Source: Solenopsis invicta
Taxonomy: Eukaryota; Arthropoda; Insecta; Hymenoptera; Formicidae
Length of the DNA stretch: 64,000 bases
Reading direction: 5' to 3'
NCBI RefSeq assembly: GCF_016802725.1
Contig: NC_052671.1
Location: 10,881,002-10,945,001, forward strand
Made by a program: the position numbers and the translations under genes. Numbering within the stretch: the stretch's first letter is position 1; each line of letters begins with the position of its first letter. The notes beneath the pieces are model-generated. The model was not told the origin of the DNA, did not search any database, and saw nothing but the letters and a program-made list of their open reading frames with translations. Below are positions 13,931 to 24,978 of the stretch, in pieces.

Positions 13931-14192
13931 TAGGGTCACTGCACCAGTCAATGAACAAATAAGAAATTGGACCAGTCAATGAACAAACACAAAATAATTT
14001 AATACAATTACATTTAATATGTAATAAAAAAAACACAAATAAAAAATTACTTTTAATAAAATCTACATGAAAATTAGATTTCAACAATATTAATTACTTT
14101 TGCAATTTATTATTTTAAAGTCTCATTATTTTAACAGTTTTTCTAAACAGTCATTTATTGGCGACTGTTCAGCGACTGGTGCAGCGACCCTA
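13931..14192. mobile_element. TA-flanked terminal-inverted-repeat element (MITE)
   Basis: The left end reads GGGTCACTGCACCAGTC and the right end is its near-perfect inverse (GGGTCGCTGCACCAGTC on the other strand); each is bordered by TA (13931-13932 and 14191-14192). The motif ACCAGTCAATGAACAAA occurs twice at the left end, and related inverted copies occur at the right end. Interior DNA is AT-rich with no coding capacity. TA target duplication is typical of Tc1/mariner-type elements, but I do not recognise the family from these ends. Confidence 0.8.
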
Positions 14193-15651
14193 TAACGAAG
14201 TTCAAGAAAAAATTATTTATATATGTAAATTTGATTAAAATATCTATCTGTAAATCTTAAAAAAATAAGGAATATTAATTTGTTATTTTTTTCTTCCGAA
14301 GTTTATATAGTTCACGCTTCTTTCTCAATTGCTCAGTTTAGAACGCGAAAACCGCTGGTGCGTTTCAATATTTTTTCTATCCAGAAATCGATTCCACACA
14401 CAAATTCTTTATAGAATCTATTGAAAGTACCGTTATGGAGTATCTTTCGCAGTAACTCTTGCATTACGTCTGTCTGTTTTCAGTAAAGATTTAGCGACCT
14501 GTTGTCATTGTCATCGTCGTCCATTCTTGTCACTACGAGAGCCGTTGTCGAATAAAGTCGAGGAGAGTGCTCATCTCAAGGATCAACATCCCGACTCCAG
14601 GCGATCTCTCGGGAGGTTCTACGACGTATATGATTTTTGTATAAAAATATCTACCATCCCGTTACGCACTCCCTCGCGTCAGATAACTCCCGTCAACGTG
14701 TTCGCCCTTACAGAAATGTAAGGGCGACAGCATTAAATTGGCGAATAATTTAAGTAATAAATTACTTATTTCAAATGTTAAAAGTATAAAAAACACTACT
14801 TTTATATTATTCAAAATGAATAATATATTACTTAAATTGCTCGGATATTTATTACTGTCAGTATTAAATTTCTATAAAGACGTTGCTGAATTTAGTAAAA
14901 ATTAAAATTTTTTTTGCTCGAAATTCTAACTTGTCATGGACCGACTTGACTTTTCGATAAATTAGGGACGTAATTCTCTCTGCCAAATCATCTTTTAATT
15001 ACTCAGCAGCGTGGCTGGGTTTTGCGAAGTATTATTTATATGAATTCTTTGCTATATTTAAGAGAAATTCTTTCAAGAAAGAAACATGATTAGAAAATAA
15101 AATTTATCAATGAACGAAGATTTTTCCTACGGAAATATGAAACATTGATTTCCATTTTCTCATCCGGTGTAAAAAAATGTAATCTAGAGAGCTGTTACGT
15201 CTTTTATTATTCTTTTCTTTCGTACATACATTCAGAATTTGCCGAGATTGTTTTACTGGCCCAACATTGATCTAGTATTGGCAGCCAAGAGTTAGCAAAC
15301 AATCTCGTGTGTTTCAATACTAATTAATAATTGGGCCATTGACAGGTCGTTATAAAACATAGATGTGAGCTAGCACATGCGCGACAAGTCAAGCTGGCTC
15401 TGGCTACGACGCAGAGGCATTGAACTACATATAATGCCGACAGTATCGTAACAACACAATTAAATCGCAAAGTTAAATTCGTCTTTTTTTATAATAAATT
15501 CATATTGGATATTAATAAAGTATATCAATAAATATTGCTACGTATAACTTATTGTATTTTAAGTTTTACAAGCGAGGTATAGTTATAATTACTATATAAT
15601 TGCGTTAATTATACAACGTGTAGACAATAAAAAGTATATGCATCAAGTCAA
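14193..15651. other. Unannotated sequence with one very stable hairpin
   Basis: No gene recognised. A slightly CpG-rich patch lies at 14480-14730. It contains a perfect 11-bp hairpin at 14702-14727, listed separately. Confidence 0.6.
14702..14727. other. Perfect 11-bp hairpin with GAAA loop
   Basis: The arm TCGCCCTTACA (14702-14712) is followed by GAAA (14713-14716) and then by its exact reverse complement (14717-14727). GNRA tetraloops are stable in RNA. No terminator, promoter or coding context explains it. Confidence 0.7.
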
Positions 15652-15750
15652 AATGACGTAAAGTGGATAAAGTACGGCGCTCATTATCTTGAAGTCCCTG
15701 ATTCAAAATCTATCAATAATAAAAAAAAAAAATATATATATATATATATA
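15652..15750 (+). repeat. tRNA-derived SINE-like sequence with A tail
   Basis: The stretch has an A-box-like AAGTGGATAAAG (about 15661) and a B-box-like CTGATTCAAAATC (about 15699) at tRNA-like spacing. It is followed by TATCAATAAT, a run of A (from 15721) and then a (TA)n tract. This is the arrangement expected of a short tRNA-derived SINE with a 3' A-rich tail. The acceptor and anticodon stems do not pair well, so it is not a functional tRNA gene. Confidence 0.4.
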
Positions 15751-16576
15751 AATTTTTTTCATTTTATTTAATATTGGTCAAGTTATACCTCATACTATTT
15801 TAATATATGATTCCAGTACTGATCCGTTCATGTTTCCAGTGCTGGATCATCATTGGCAAACATGGCATAATATTACTTCTGCGTCGAATTTGTACTTACA
15901 CAAGACTAACAGCCAGCACCGTCACGATGGCAAACAATTCTGTTCCAATATTGAGTCGTTTTGACATTTCTACATGGGTCGTTACTTGTAATGCGTTACT
16001 TCCCTGACTTTATCAATAAGCTTTGTGTTATAAGGCTCATTGATTACAATAAATTAAACGGAAATGTTCAATAATAACAGTTTCTTTTTATTCAGCGAAT
16101 CCTCGTCATTCTTTTTCAGTTTCTTTAATCTCGCACGAAGTTCGTTCCCTGGTCAAAGGAAATGGACCTCGTTTCCAGATTTCGTTTCCTGACCTAAAAT
16201 AAAGGATGATGTCAGTAACTCAGAAGGCATTATGACATCCATCTCAGACTTTGAGTCACATTCTGGGTCATACACTAGATGCGTCGACTAATGGTGGGCA
16301 CTACCGAGCATTTATCCGCTTACCACGACATATGAGATGTCTTTCTGCACCTTCGTCCTAATCCTATTATTGAAATAAAGAACTCTAGGTTCTGGATGTA
16401 TTTAACAGACTAAATTAATTTACATCATTTTTAAATTATTCAGCATGTAACCGTATTTAAAGTATGTAGTTGAAATATTTACAATATAATTAGAAACTTG
16501 CATATTAAAATTGAAAAAAAAGTTAATACTTATATTTGTGCACGTCTTCGATACTGTCGCAGAGAACACTGATAAG
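15751..16576. other. Unannotated sequence
   Basis: No gene or repeat recognised. A 66-codon frame at 15807-16007 has no domain features. Confidence 0.6.
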
Positions 16577-17207
16577 TGTTACGAATAAGCTCGGGTGGAT
16601 TCAAGCGACAACTCACTGACTCGTGAGCTTTTGTGAACTTTTATAACAACGTTTATTGTCCTTTCATAAAAATCGACTACAATTGAAACGCGAAAGTTAT
16701 TAAACTTGCTCCGTGACTTCACTGCGTGACGATTCGATCTCTAGTCCGCGCACAGGAATTTCGGTGAGTCAGGATAACCGCATAGATCGGAGCAGATCGC
16801 GAGACCACAAGAATGCAATCAGTAGCAGTACGTTAGTCGAAGGAAGAGTGACGATGGAACTGCGTGATTGGCAACGTTTCAACGGGACGTGCTCTGAAAC
16901 TCCTGCGATCTCGCGACCGCCGGTTAATAAGCGAGAAAATAACGGCGCAGTAACGAATGTCGTATATAACTTAAATGATCTTGTTAATATTATTGCGTAT
17001 TGTGTTGTTCCCGATTTATTACTTTCCAATAAAAAAAGGAAGAAATATTTTATGCCCTATATTATACGCTATATTATGCTCTCGTTATAAAGTCTATCGC
17101 TTCCAGGCACTGGAACTTTTAAGTAGAGATCTAGAGTCTCACAAGATTCTGTGGGTTTCAAGTAAACTGAGTGAGTTATTAACTAGTTGCCACGTACTTT
17201 CGTAACA
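16577..17207. mobile_element. Candidate solo LTR (about 630 bp)
   Basis: The segment starts TGTTACGAA and ends with its exact inverse TTCGTAACA, the TG...CA form typical of LTRs. It is distinctly GC-richer than its flanks and ends sharply. It contains an AATAAA-type signal (about 17028) and a TATA-like string. The 5-bp flanks (ATAAG and GCGTG) do not match, so no target duplication survives, and no internal retrotransposon sequence adjoins it. The open frame at 16713-17090 lies inside and lacks an ATG start. It is unrelated in sequence to the LTRs at 43.7-48.6 kb. A short inverted-repeat DNA element is the alternative. Confidence 0.45.
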
Positions 17208-19062
17208 GCGTGGTCAAGATAGTAATCTAACATAAGACACTAATGAAAATCAGGAGCAATTGTCCCTTAATTTGTTTCCTAATCGTTCCTTAATTCATTA
17301 ATATCAATATTAATTACTTGATAGATATGTATTAGCTTTTATTTTTAGAAAATTAATTGACAAAGTTCCGGATGATTTGTGTTTTCACATTACATACAAA
17401 AAAAGATATTAATCCGTTTTAAATCCGACAATCATAATCGGCATGCAATTAATAGAACAGAAAAATGTATTTAATAATTAAGATAAAAATATGTGATGAA
17501 AATAACAATATTATTAGTATCAAGATCTGTTTCGATCAAAACATGGTACTACTTTTTTCTTTATCTGTTATATAAATATCAATCCAATATTCAATTTATT
17601 ATTGTATTATATTTCAATTCTGAATCTATAAATAATCCCAAGATGATGAGATTTGTGCACGATAAATTATCTTATACATTTTAATTGTTAAAGTGATAGT
17701 AATTTAAATTCCTTATACGAGCATTTCCTGCTTTCGGATCATATTAGAATTTTACTTAATATCATCTCTCGTATTTTATTTCAGCAGATATTCATTTCAT
17801 TTTATGAATGGAACTATTATTAAAGATTTTATTCGGTAACGTTTGATATTTACAAATGAGAACTACATTTTTATTCACAAGCTGTCGCATTCAATTTTAA
17901 AATTTTGAATAGCATCGCAACTTCGTCAATATTTAAAAAAAAAAAAAAAAATAGTAATAATACACGTACGTAGCAATAATTCGTTCGAATAATTAGAGTA
18001 GATTAGATAATTTGCGTTATTGCAGTTTCAAAGCAGTTATACGGAATAATATAGTGTTACGCTCGTATTCTCGCAATTAGTCTAGCAGCAAACTCAAACA
18101 CTTCGCAGGCGAACGGGATTTTTGCTCAACGGAAAAACGATAGTAAATTGATGCTGTGATACAGGCGTTGCAAATGGCGTTACAGGTACGCTCGGAATTT
18201 TTGTTTGTTTATTTGTCTACAAGCTGGCAAACACATGACACTAGCAGCATCATTTGTCGCGTATCGCCGTGTGCACCGAGCGATACAACGCAAAAGTCTT
18301 TTGTAAAATAGAAAGGTCTTTTTGTGGACACACTTTCTTTTCATTGTCCATCTACCGTGCGTTTGTGTAAAATAACATGCGCGAACGAGACTGCAAGTAT
18401 GAGTCTATGATTATCAACTACGTTTTGAAACAGAATTAAAAAAATTGTGTTCAACAAAAAATGTTTTCAGTATAAACGATAACTAATAACAAAAGAATGT
18501 TTTATTATTTAAAAGTTATATTGCTTTTGTGAAACAAATGTTAGCAGGATAAATAGAAATATTGAATCTAAAGAAACGTTTTGCGCTCTGTGTAATAATA
18601 AAAAAATTATAACTGTCGTTTGTCTTGTTGCAAGCAATTTTTTTCTATAACTTTCATTTCTCATCATGTTGTGCGTCAAAATTTCCGATAATTTGTTTTG
18701 CAGTACGGCAAGACAATCTTGCGCAATAAATCAAACTCAGAAATAACTGTAATTCTTCAAAGAAAATCTACACGAGTCTTCAATTTGCTATAATTGGCGA
18801 AACTATCTCGCGAGATCGTTCGTCATTACGTTATTACGAGCACTAGCGCCTTTCAAGAATCGCAAATAATTTATCAACACAGCGAAATATAACTCAACAA
18901 TTTCGCAAAAGATATCAACCTTTTTTCTTGGTACTGAACTAAAAATAAAGATAACGCTCATCGTCAAGGATGTATCATAATTAGATGAGTATTATTTTAT
19001 GTCAAATTAATATCAAGAAATTGGAGTTATCTGTTTAATATATTATATGATTTATACATATA
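17208..19062. other. Unannotated AT-rich sequence
   Basis: No gene recognised. A long A run lies at about 17934-17951. A short CpG-richer stretch lies at 18080-18420. Confidence 0.6.
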
Positions 19063-19297
19063 CAGTTTTGGCTAAAAGTATTTTATTTATTTATTTAGAT
19101 TTTGATTTATTTTAATTTTTTGGAATTCTTTTACTTGTTTTATTTTATATTGATAATTATCAAAGACTCTTTATTTTAAGAAATTTTTAAATTTACGTAT
19201 AATATCAATAAATCAATAAGAAATAACACACGTAAAAGAATTCCAAATAATTAAAAAAAATATAAGTGTCTATTCTATTTATTTTTAGTCAAAGCTG
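19063..19297. mobile_element. Tc1-like MITE (about 235 bp)
   Basis: The ends are inverted: CAGTTTTGGCTAAAAGTA on the left matches CAGCTTTGACTAAAAATA read from the right. Inner arms also pair, including GGAATTCTTTTAC in inverted orientation. The left side is bordered by TA; the right border reads CA, consistent with decay. CAGT...TGGCTAAAAGTATT-like termini are typical of Tc1-type transposons. There is no coding capacity. Confidence 0.7.
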
Positions 19298-20540
19298 CAT
19301 TTAACTCATATATATTTGAATTATGCGTATTTGGGTTATACATGTCCTGTATATTAAAAATAATTGTTTCTCTCATCACTTAAAATAATTGTGAGATTAA
19401 TGCGAGACTACAATTTACCTTCCTTTGAATTATAAACTTTGTAAATATCATTTTATAATAATTGTAAAATAAACGCTGCTTTTGTAACGACTAAAAATCT
19501 CAAAGACATCGCAAAGTTGCATTTAATTTCCTATCACAATTATCATGATTGCATCATAATTGATAATGAGATATCACGAAATTGAATAAAGTCACTCTGA
19601 TTAATTTTTCTAATCGACTTTTCCTAGCAAACTTTACATAAAATGTACTGAATCGAAAGATCTCTTGCGATAGATACATTCAACTATCGCTTATTATTAC
19701 GTAAAAAGTAGAAACGTATCAAATAGAGTTTCTATCTATCACCGGCGTTACCGGCTGACTTTTCTCAAGTTTTATCGAACATGACATCCTTCGGGAACAC
19801 CTCCGTTCAGTACGAATGCAATGACGTGGAAAAATGGAGTTTCGCGCAAGAATAATTTTACGTTCACACACAATTTTCTACTTCATCTTCGTGTGATAAA
19901 ATGTAAAATAGACGTGCAAATAAATGAAATAGTATTAAAAAATATAAATTCCCTAACATTTCCTTTGCGCGAACTCTCCTAAGGGATAAGTGCCTTATCC
20001 CTTGCATACAAATGATATAACTTTATTAGTTATTCAAAGAACTATTGGCTTAAATGTACATTGCAATTAAACGTATTTTAATATGGTCCTATGTTGCGAC
20101 AACGTTTAACGATTTCACCAATTGCTCGAAAAAAATCTAGTTGTGCGTAGTTAAATGAAAGGCATAATTCAATGCAAATGACTAAACATTAATGAATACA
20201 ATAAAAAATTTATAGATTTTACAAAATCAGTAACAATTTTTCTTTTATTACGCGGTGTCTTTGTCAGATCTCGCCGCGAATTAACGAATTATCGCTTGTC
20301 GTTGATAAGATTATCTTCCGCGCGCAAGCCCTGCGTGCGATTGTAAAACACAAACCAATTCAGATTAATTACGTGGATGTTGTTTGGTGCAATAAAAATC
20401 AATAACACCGCTGCACAATTACTTCATTACAAACGCTATACTCGTACGTACTCAGTCATAACATTATAAATTAAATAAACCAATGTAACACCAATTAATA
20501 ACTGACGCGGGTTGTTCGTCGTGTGTATAAATATGTCATT
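19298..20540. other. Unannotated sequence with a 9-bp hairpin
   Basis: No gene recognised. A perfect hairpin (arm AAGGGATAA, loop GTGCC) lies at 19981-20003. Confidence 0.6.
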
Positions 20541-20542
20541 AT

Positions 20543-20603
20543 TCGATAAAGTCGATAATGCAAACGTTTCGGTTCTATATTTAGATCATCTTCAGTAAAA
20601 TAA
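20543..20603 (-). ncRNA. Degenerate hammerhead-ribozyme-like motif of a Penelope-like element (candidate)
   Basis: Read on the minus strand, the order CTGAAGA, then a short imperfect stem (GATCT / AGAAC), then CGAAACG matches the CUGANGA...GAAA core of hammerhead ribozymes. Penelope-like retroelements are known to carry such minimal hammerheads in their terminal repeats, and a Penelope-like reverse transcriptase remnant starts about 200 bp to the right. The motif lies on the opposite strand from that remnant, so it would belong to an inverted terminal repeat or a separate copy. The stem has a mismatch, and activity is doubtful. Confidence 0.4.
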
Positions 20604-20784
20604 TTACAAGTTTGAATGAATATTACATTAAAAAAGCGCTCGGTCAATTAACACTTATACGAGCCTAACAAAATCCGGTTAACAAAATAATTTTTCATTT
20701 TAAAATACTAGTAATCTAGTAAAGAGATGAAAACAAGTGAGCTCAGTTTCCACTGTCACGTATAACTATAACAAACTGAATGTC

Positions 20785-21840
20785 TCTAATACGATACTTC
20801 CATATGCATATGGTTTGCTTAAAACATAAGAAGGACAATCCGCTTCGCATCATAATTTCCTTTATTGTAAGTCCTCTTTATAATTAGGCAACGTTTTTTT
20901 ACATAAAATTATAGTTTATCGCATCCTGACAGTTATATAAAGAACAGCTTTCATTTAGTCAAAAAGTTATTAGATTTAAAAATTCTTAACAAATTCATTC
21001 TCACTTCCTTTGATGTTGTTTCTTTATTTGCAAACGCACCATTAGAGTTAGTTGTTGAAGGCCTAGATAAGCGTTCTGATTTCATTCAGAAAAATATGAT
21101 ACTTTTCAAACACAAGAATTTACACACGAGAGCTTCCACGTTTTTCTCGTTCAACAATAGGTATTACAAGAATTCATGCACGAAATCTTCCACGTTTTTC
21201 TCGTTCAACAATAGGAATTACAAACAGACTTTCGGTATTCAGGTTTCCCTTTGTCACCAACAGTGGCCGATTTAGTCTTGCAAGGCTTAGGATCACGTGG
21301 TTTTAACACCTTCCCGTTTAAGGGGAGAAGATCATATAATGGGTTAAAAAATTGAATTTTTTGCGAAACTTAATATTTTAACTTGTTAAGATCGAGTCCC
21401 TTGAGTTTTAGAACGAAATTAAAAGAATTAACATAGTTTCATTGCCAACCATCAAGCAGATAAAACGCGCGGTGCGTCTCCTCTGTTGATCTTTTAGACT
21501 CTGAATACAGCTGAAATATTTCATATGTATCCTGTGGAAATGTTATACTCTATTTGGCAAACTTAGAATGCAAATGAAGATTTCAATTCGATAGTACGAC
21601 GTTTGATCCCTGAACATCTGAATAGCAGCTACAAAACAATCGAAATCGCTACTTTTATTGTTGATTTTTTTTTAAATAAAGGCTATAATTTTATTTTACA
21701 AATAATGCACAACACGAATATTGTAATTGATCAGCAATGCAAAATATTTGCCGATCAATATGGCGTACAACGGTTACGGAGCCAAGAGCGTTGCAGCTCA
21801 AACAGTATTAAAGAGGCACGATCGGTTTATCGAGAATAGC
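20785..21840 (+). pseudogene. Penelope-like retroelement reverse transcriptase remnant
   Basis: Successive frames spell reverse transcriptase blocks of the Penelope-like class. LPYAYGLLKT (20797) is followed by an in-frame stop, then PLRIIISFIVSPLYN (20840-20884) in another frame. An open stretch from 20931 contains IKNSFHLVKKL and FDVVSLFANAPLELVVE. FFSFNNRNYKQTFG is followed, after a one-base frame change, by GFPLSPTVADLVLQGL (from 21242), which stops at 21353. A weaker block, FIVDFFLNKGYNFILQ, lies within 21603-21839. The catalytic YVDD-type block and the GIY-YIG endonuclease are not seen. A 54-bp in-frame duplication sits inside. The copy is 5'-truncated, frameshifted and dead. Confidence 0.88.
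21112..21219 (+). repeat. 54-bp in-frame tandem duplication inside the Penelope-like remnant
   Basis: ACAAGAATT begins at 21112 and again at 21166, and CTTCCACGTTTTTCTCGTTC is repeated with the same 54-bp offset. The duplication repeats the FFSFNNR block of the reverse transcriptase without shifting the frame. It is a local duplication within this copy. Confidence 0.85.
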
Positions 21841-21913
21841 GTCCTTACAAGAATTCTATAAAGAAACAGAAGGTTTATTTTATGGACTTGACATAACAGA
21901 TTAGTTACAAGTA

Positions 21914-22150
21914 CACTGAGAAAAAAATTATTTAAATACTTGCAATAAAATATTTATTTACGCCAAATATTTATTCAATAAAAAAATGATAGTAAATTTA
22001 CTGATAGTTAAATTAATGATAGTTAAATTAGTATGAAAATTAGTGATTCTTGTATTAAAAAAATATTTTATTTACAGTTCAGAAGTATTCTTATTGCGAG
22101 TATTCAAACGAATGTTTTTATTAAAATTTAATAACTTTTTTCTCTCAGTG
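21914..22150 (-). mobile_element. Foldback MITE, copy 1 (CACTGAGAG ends)
   Basis: Its left end is CACTGAGAAAAAAATTATT and its right end is the inverse of CACTGAGAGAAAAAAGTTAT. TA precedes the left end. Interior blocks (ACAAGAATCACTAA, ACTATCATT and the ATAAATATTT arms) recur in copy 2 at 24234, in the opposite orientation. There is no coding capacity. It lies directly downstream of the Penelope-like remnant. Confidence 0.8.
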
Positions 22151-24233
22151 TTTCCGAAAATTATTAGTCATCTGTACCCAAAATTTTAAACGTTTTTCTT
22201 TGTTTTCAATCAATGACAATAAAATTTTCTGCAAGCGGCAGAATCGCCGCGGCATACAGACATTGCAAATAAATGTTAATTGCAATATTAATTGCAATTT
22301 TTTTAAATGCGAAATAATATTAGCGCCTTCAAGTTATTAGGTATTTATATTGCGAGCTGTCTGTGCACACTGTTGCGTGTACAAACGGATTACTATTTTT
22401 TCCTGTCACGACTTTTATAAAAGAAGTTCGAGGTCTCGAAAACCCGTGTTCAGCGAAGATAACAGAACTGATTTGCATTTAGAGTGTCTGCAGAAATTGG
22501 CCCAGTTGCTTTCACGCGTGCTTCTATTTCAACTATCTGTCCAAACCTGCCTTTATTTTTTTCAGGCAAACGCTCCTCACACATTGTGATGTATTTTAAC
22601 GCACCAAACATTTATTTAGAAATAGAGTCCCGTATGTTGCGAAACTTTTTCGTGTGTAATTGAACTTGTTGCACAAGTATATATATATATACTAACTATA
22701 CTATTAATTTTGTCATATAATTGAAACATTAAAATTTATTCGAATATTCGTCATTTTAATGCACTACTCATCTATTCAAACATTTCCAATAATTGTAGGA
22801 AATTATAACGGAAAAATAAAGTATGTGTAGACGGAGAAAATACTTTATACTTGTATTCTGGAATTTTCTTTTTTTATTTGGAGCACATTCCACACAGCTG
22901 TGCCCCTCGACCGGGGTTGAAGGAAAGCGCGTGAGCGGCATTAATTAAAACTATCTTAAACCTATTCTATAACTCTTAACTCGAAAATTCGGTATCGTTA
23001 TCGAACTTTCGTGAAGCTTACCACGTATAATAACTTTTTTATTATACATAATATCTGCGCAACGATATTGTAACGATATCGAACAGTCGTTAAAATAAAT
23101 TACAGAATAGGTCTTTTGTACTGCTTTGCTGGGGCGCAAACAGGAGCTGTCGTTATCAACAGGCTTTGCCCTTTATGTGTGCTTGTTTTCTCGTCTTTCA
23201 CTCCCGGCGTCGCTACCATATCTGTCGTTCGGCGCCCGTATCTATCGCACTTCTCGCGAGCGCTACAAAGCGCGACGTCTGTCAGCGCTCGCAAACGCGT
23301 TATGTCATCTCTCAAAGCCGGTTTGACCTAGCTTGGATCAAGGGCTCGAATTGGATTGAAAATTTTCGCCGAAAATTTTCGTTTGTGTCGATGATCAATC
23401 CTTCGCGTGCAATTTTTTATCTTCTCATTCCAACTGTAGTTCGCTATTAAGTCAGCTGTGCTCTTCCCTCTCGTCTTTCCTCCTCTTTTCTTTTTATCGA
23501 TTCCCTATGATTCCTCTGTACATAAACATTTTCATCTCGTATCGCTAAATTTAGTTTCTAATGTAAAAGAATGGTAAAAAGTCTTTTTCCGAGATACGCA
23601 TCGCGGAGTTTGCTACAGAATTTGAAGACAATTTGTATATGCGTTTCTCAGAGCATATTTTCTCGACATCAATCCCAAGCATAATCTAAATGTAATACAA
23701 ACAAGAGGTACTTCGTTGTTATTCTGGAAAACAGCTGTTTTCTCGAGTACGCCAACTATACTATTCTCTTCATGAATAATCATTTATCTATTTGCAGAGC
23801 AATGGTCTGTCTCAGATTATATCGGGCATGGTTACTCAACAAGCGTGTTCGCTTAATTTCCGTAAGCCGCGTACCTATAAATCGCGCATAATCTCCATGT
23901 TCATATAACATGGTCATTAGCTTAATCCCCAGCTTGAGTAATGCGTTAAACAGAGACTAAGAAAACTCAGTGTGCTTTTCATTATTAATTCTCGCGCTCA
24001 TATCGAATTAATGTTCCGTTTGAAATTGTTCGTTAACATTTTAGCGTTCATTGATATTTACAGAGCGAAAATGTTTCAAGAACTCTCGACGGTGCTGCTC
24101 ATCGGATTAACAGGATCGCATTAATGCACGTGACATCGATGCGGAAACTGCCGAAAACAAACGCGTGAAAATTGGAAACTGTGATTTAAATGTCGGATAA
24201 AAAGTATTACCGCGCGGAAGCATTTTGTTAACA
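22151..24233. other. Unannotated sequence with CpG-rich islands
   Basis: CpG-rich patches lie at 22890-22940 and 23110-23340. The second has three overlapping plus-strand frames and one minus-strand frame open at once, the pattern of a compositional island, not of a gene. A direct repeat of GAAAATTTTCG occurs at 23358-23380. Confidence 0.5.
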
Positions 24234-24430
24234 CACGGAGAGAAAAAATTACTAAATTTTAATAAACGTTTGTTTTAAATCCCTGCGATGAATATACTTA
24301 CTAAATGTAAAGAAATATTTGTTCAGTACAAGAATCACTAACGTAATTTAACTACCATTTTTTTTTAAATAAATATTTACGTACCGTAAATAAATATTTC
24401 AAGTATTCAAATGAATTTTTTACTTAGTTA
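24234..24430 (+). mobile_element. Foldback MITE, copy 2 (CACGGAGAG end)
   Basis: It begins CACGGAGAGAAAAAATTACT and runs co-linear with the reverse complement of copy 1 (21914-22150). Shared blocks include TAAATTTTAATAAA, ACAAGAATCACTAA, AATTTAACTA and CGTAAATAAATATTT, with small deletions between. The right end is degraded (CTTAGTT for CTCAGTG). Confidence 0.8.
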
Positions 24431-24676
24431 CATCTATTCGAGAACGTTCTCGTCTGGAATGTAACTTTATTTTTAGCATCGTTCCCTTATTAAATATACT
24501 TAGCTCGAATCGGATTCTTTAGGATTTTGTGAACGTGTATCTCCTCCTTCAATTATTTTAATAATGAATAAGTTTATTTTAAAAATGTAAACTGATCCGC
24601 TTATATCTTTGCCGTTGTCAACAAATATATTTCATAGATATGCAAACAACCATTTTTAATTATATTATAATATATA

Positions 24677-24976
24677 CAGACAAAAAAAGAAGTGTTCAAT
24701 TTTAAGATACTAAAATGTTTTTTAAGATATTAATTAAATTTATATCAATACATTTTTAGATATTAAAATGTATGTCTGTCTCCGTTTTTTAAACGCTTAA
24801 AAATGATTTTGTTTTAAACGATGTATAGATTTAAAACTAAAATCTTTAACAGGCTTTAAATATTTTAAATTTAGGTCTAAACATCGTTTGAACCTAAAAC
24901 GGTTTTAAGTATTTAAAAGACGGAGACAGAAATAAAACATTTGGATATCTTAAAATTAAACACTTCTTTTTGAGTG
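24677..24976. mobile_element. TA-flanked inverted-repeat element (about 300 bp)
   Basis: Both ends carry a GAAGTGTT[C/T]AATTTTAAGATA block in inverted orientation, and the arms continue inward (TGTCTCCGT, AACGATGT). TA borders each side (24675-24676 and 24977-24978). The left arm carries a short extra block (about 24720-24770) absent from the right. There is no coding capacity; the TA duplication suggests a Tc1/mariner-type MITE. Confidence 0.8.
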
Positions 24977-24978
24977 TA

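Noticed and set aside
16713..17090. 125-codon frame with a Ser/Arg-rich start
   Set aside because: It is wholly inside the candidate LTR, opens without an ATG and has no retrotransposon protein motif.
22868..22945. Minus-strand peptide with a short FNPGRG...CGMCSK end, briefly considered as a neuropeptide-like exon
   Set aside because: Too short, with no dibasic processing sites, signal peptide or recognisable acceptor, in a small GC-rich patch.
23116..23450. Several overlapping frames (71, 66 and 94 codons) in one island
   Set aside because: Three plus-strand frames and one minus-strand frame are open at once, the signature of base composition and not of coding.
24425..24440. AGAACGTTCT palindrome resembling a heat-shock element
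   Set aside because: Single short site without a neighbouring gene; matches of this size are expected by chance.
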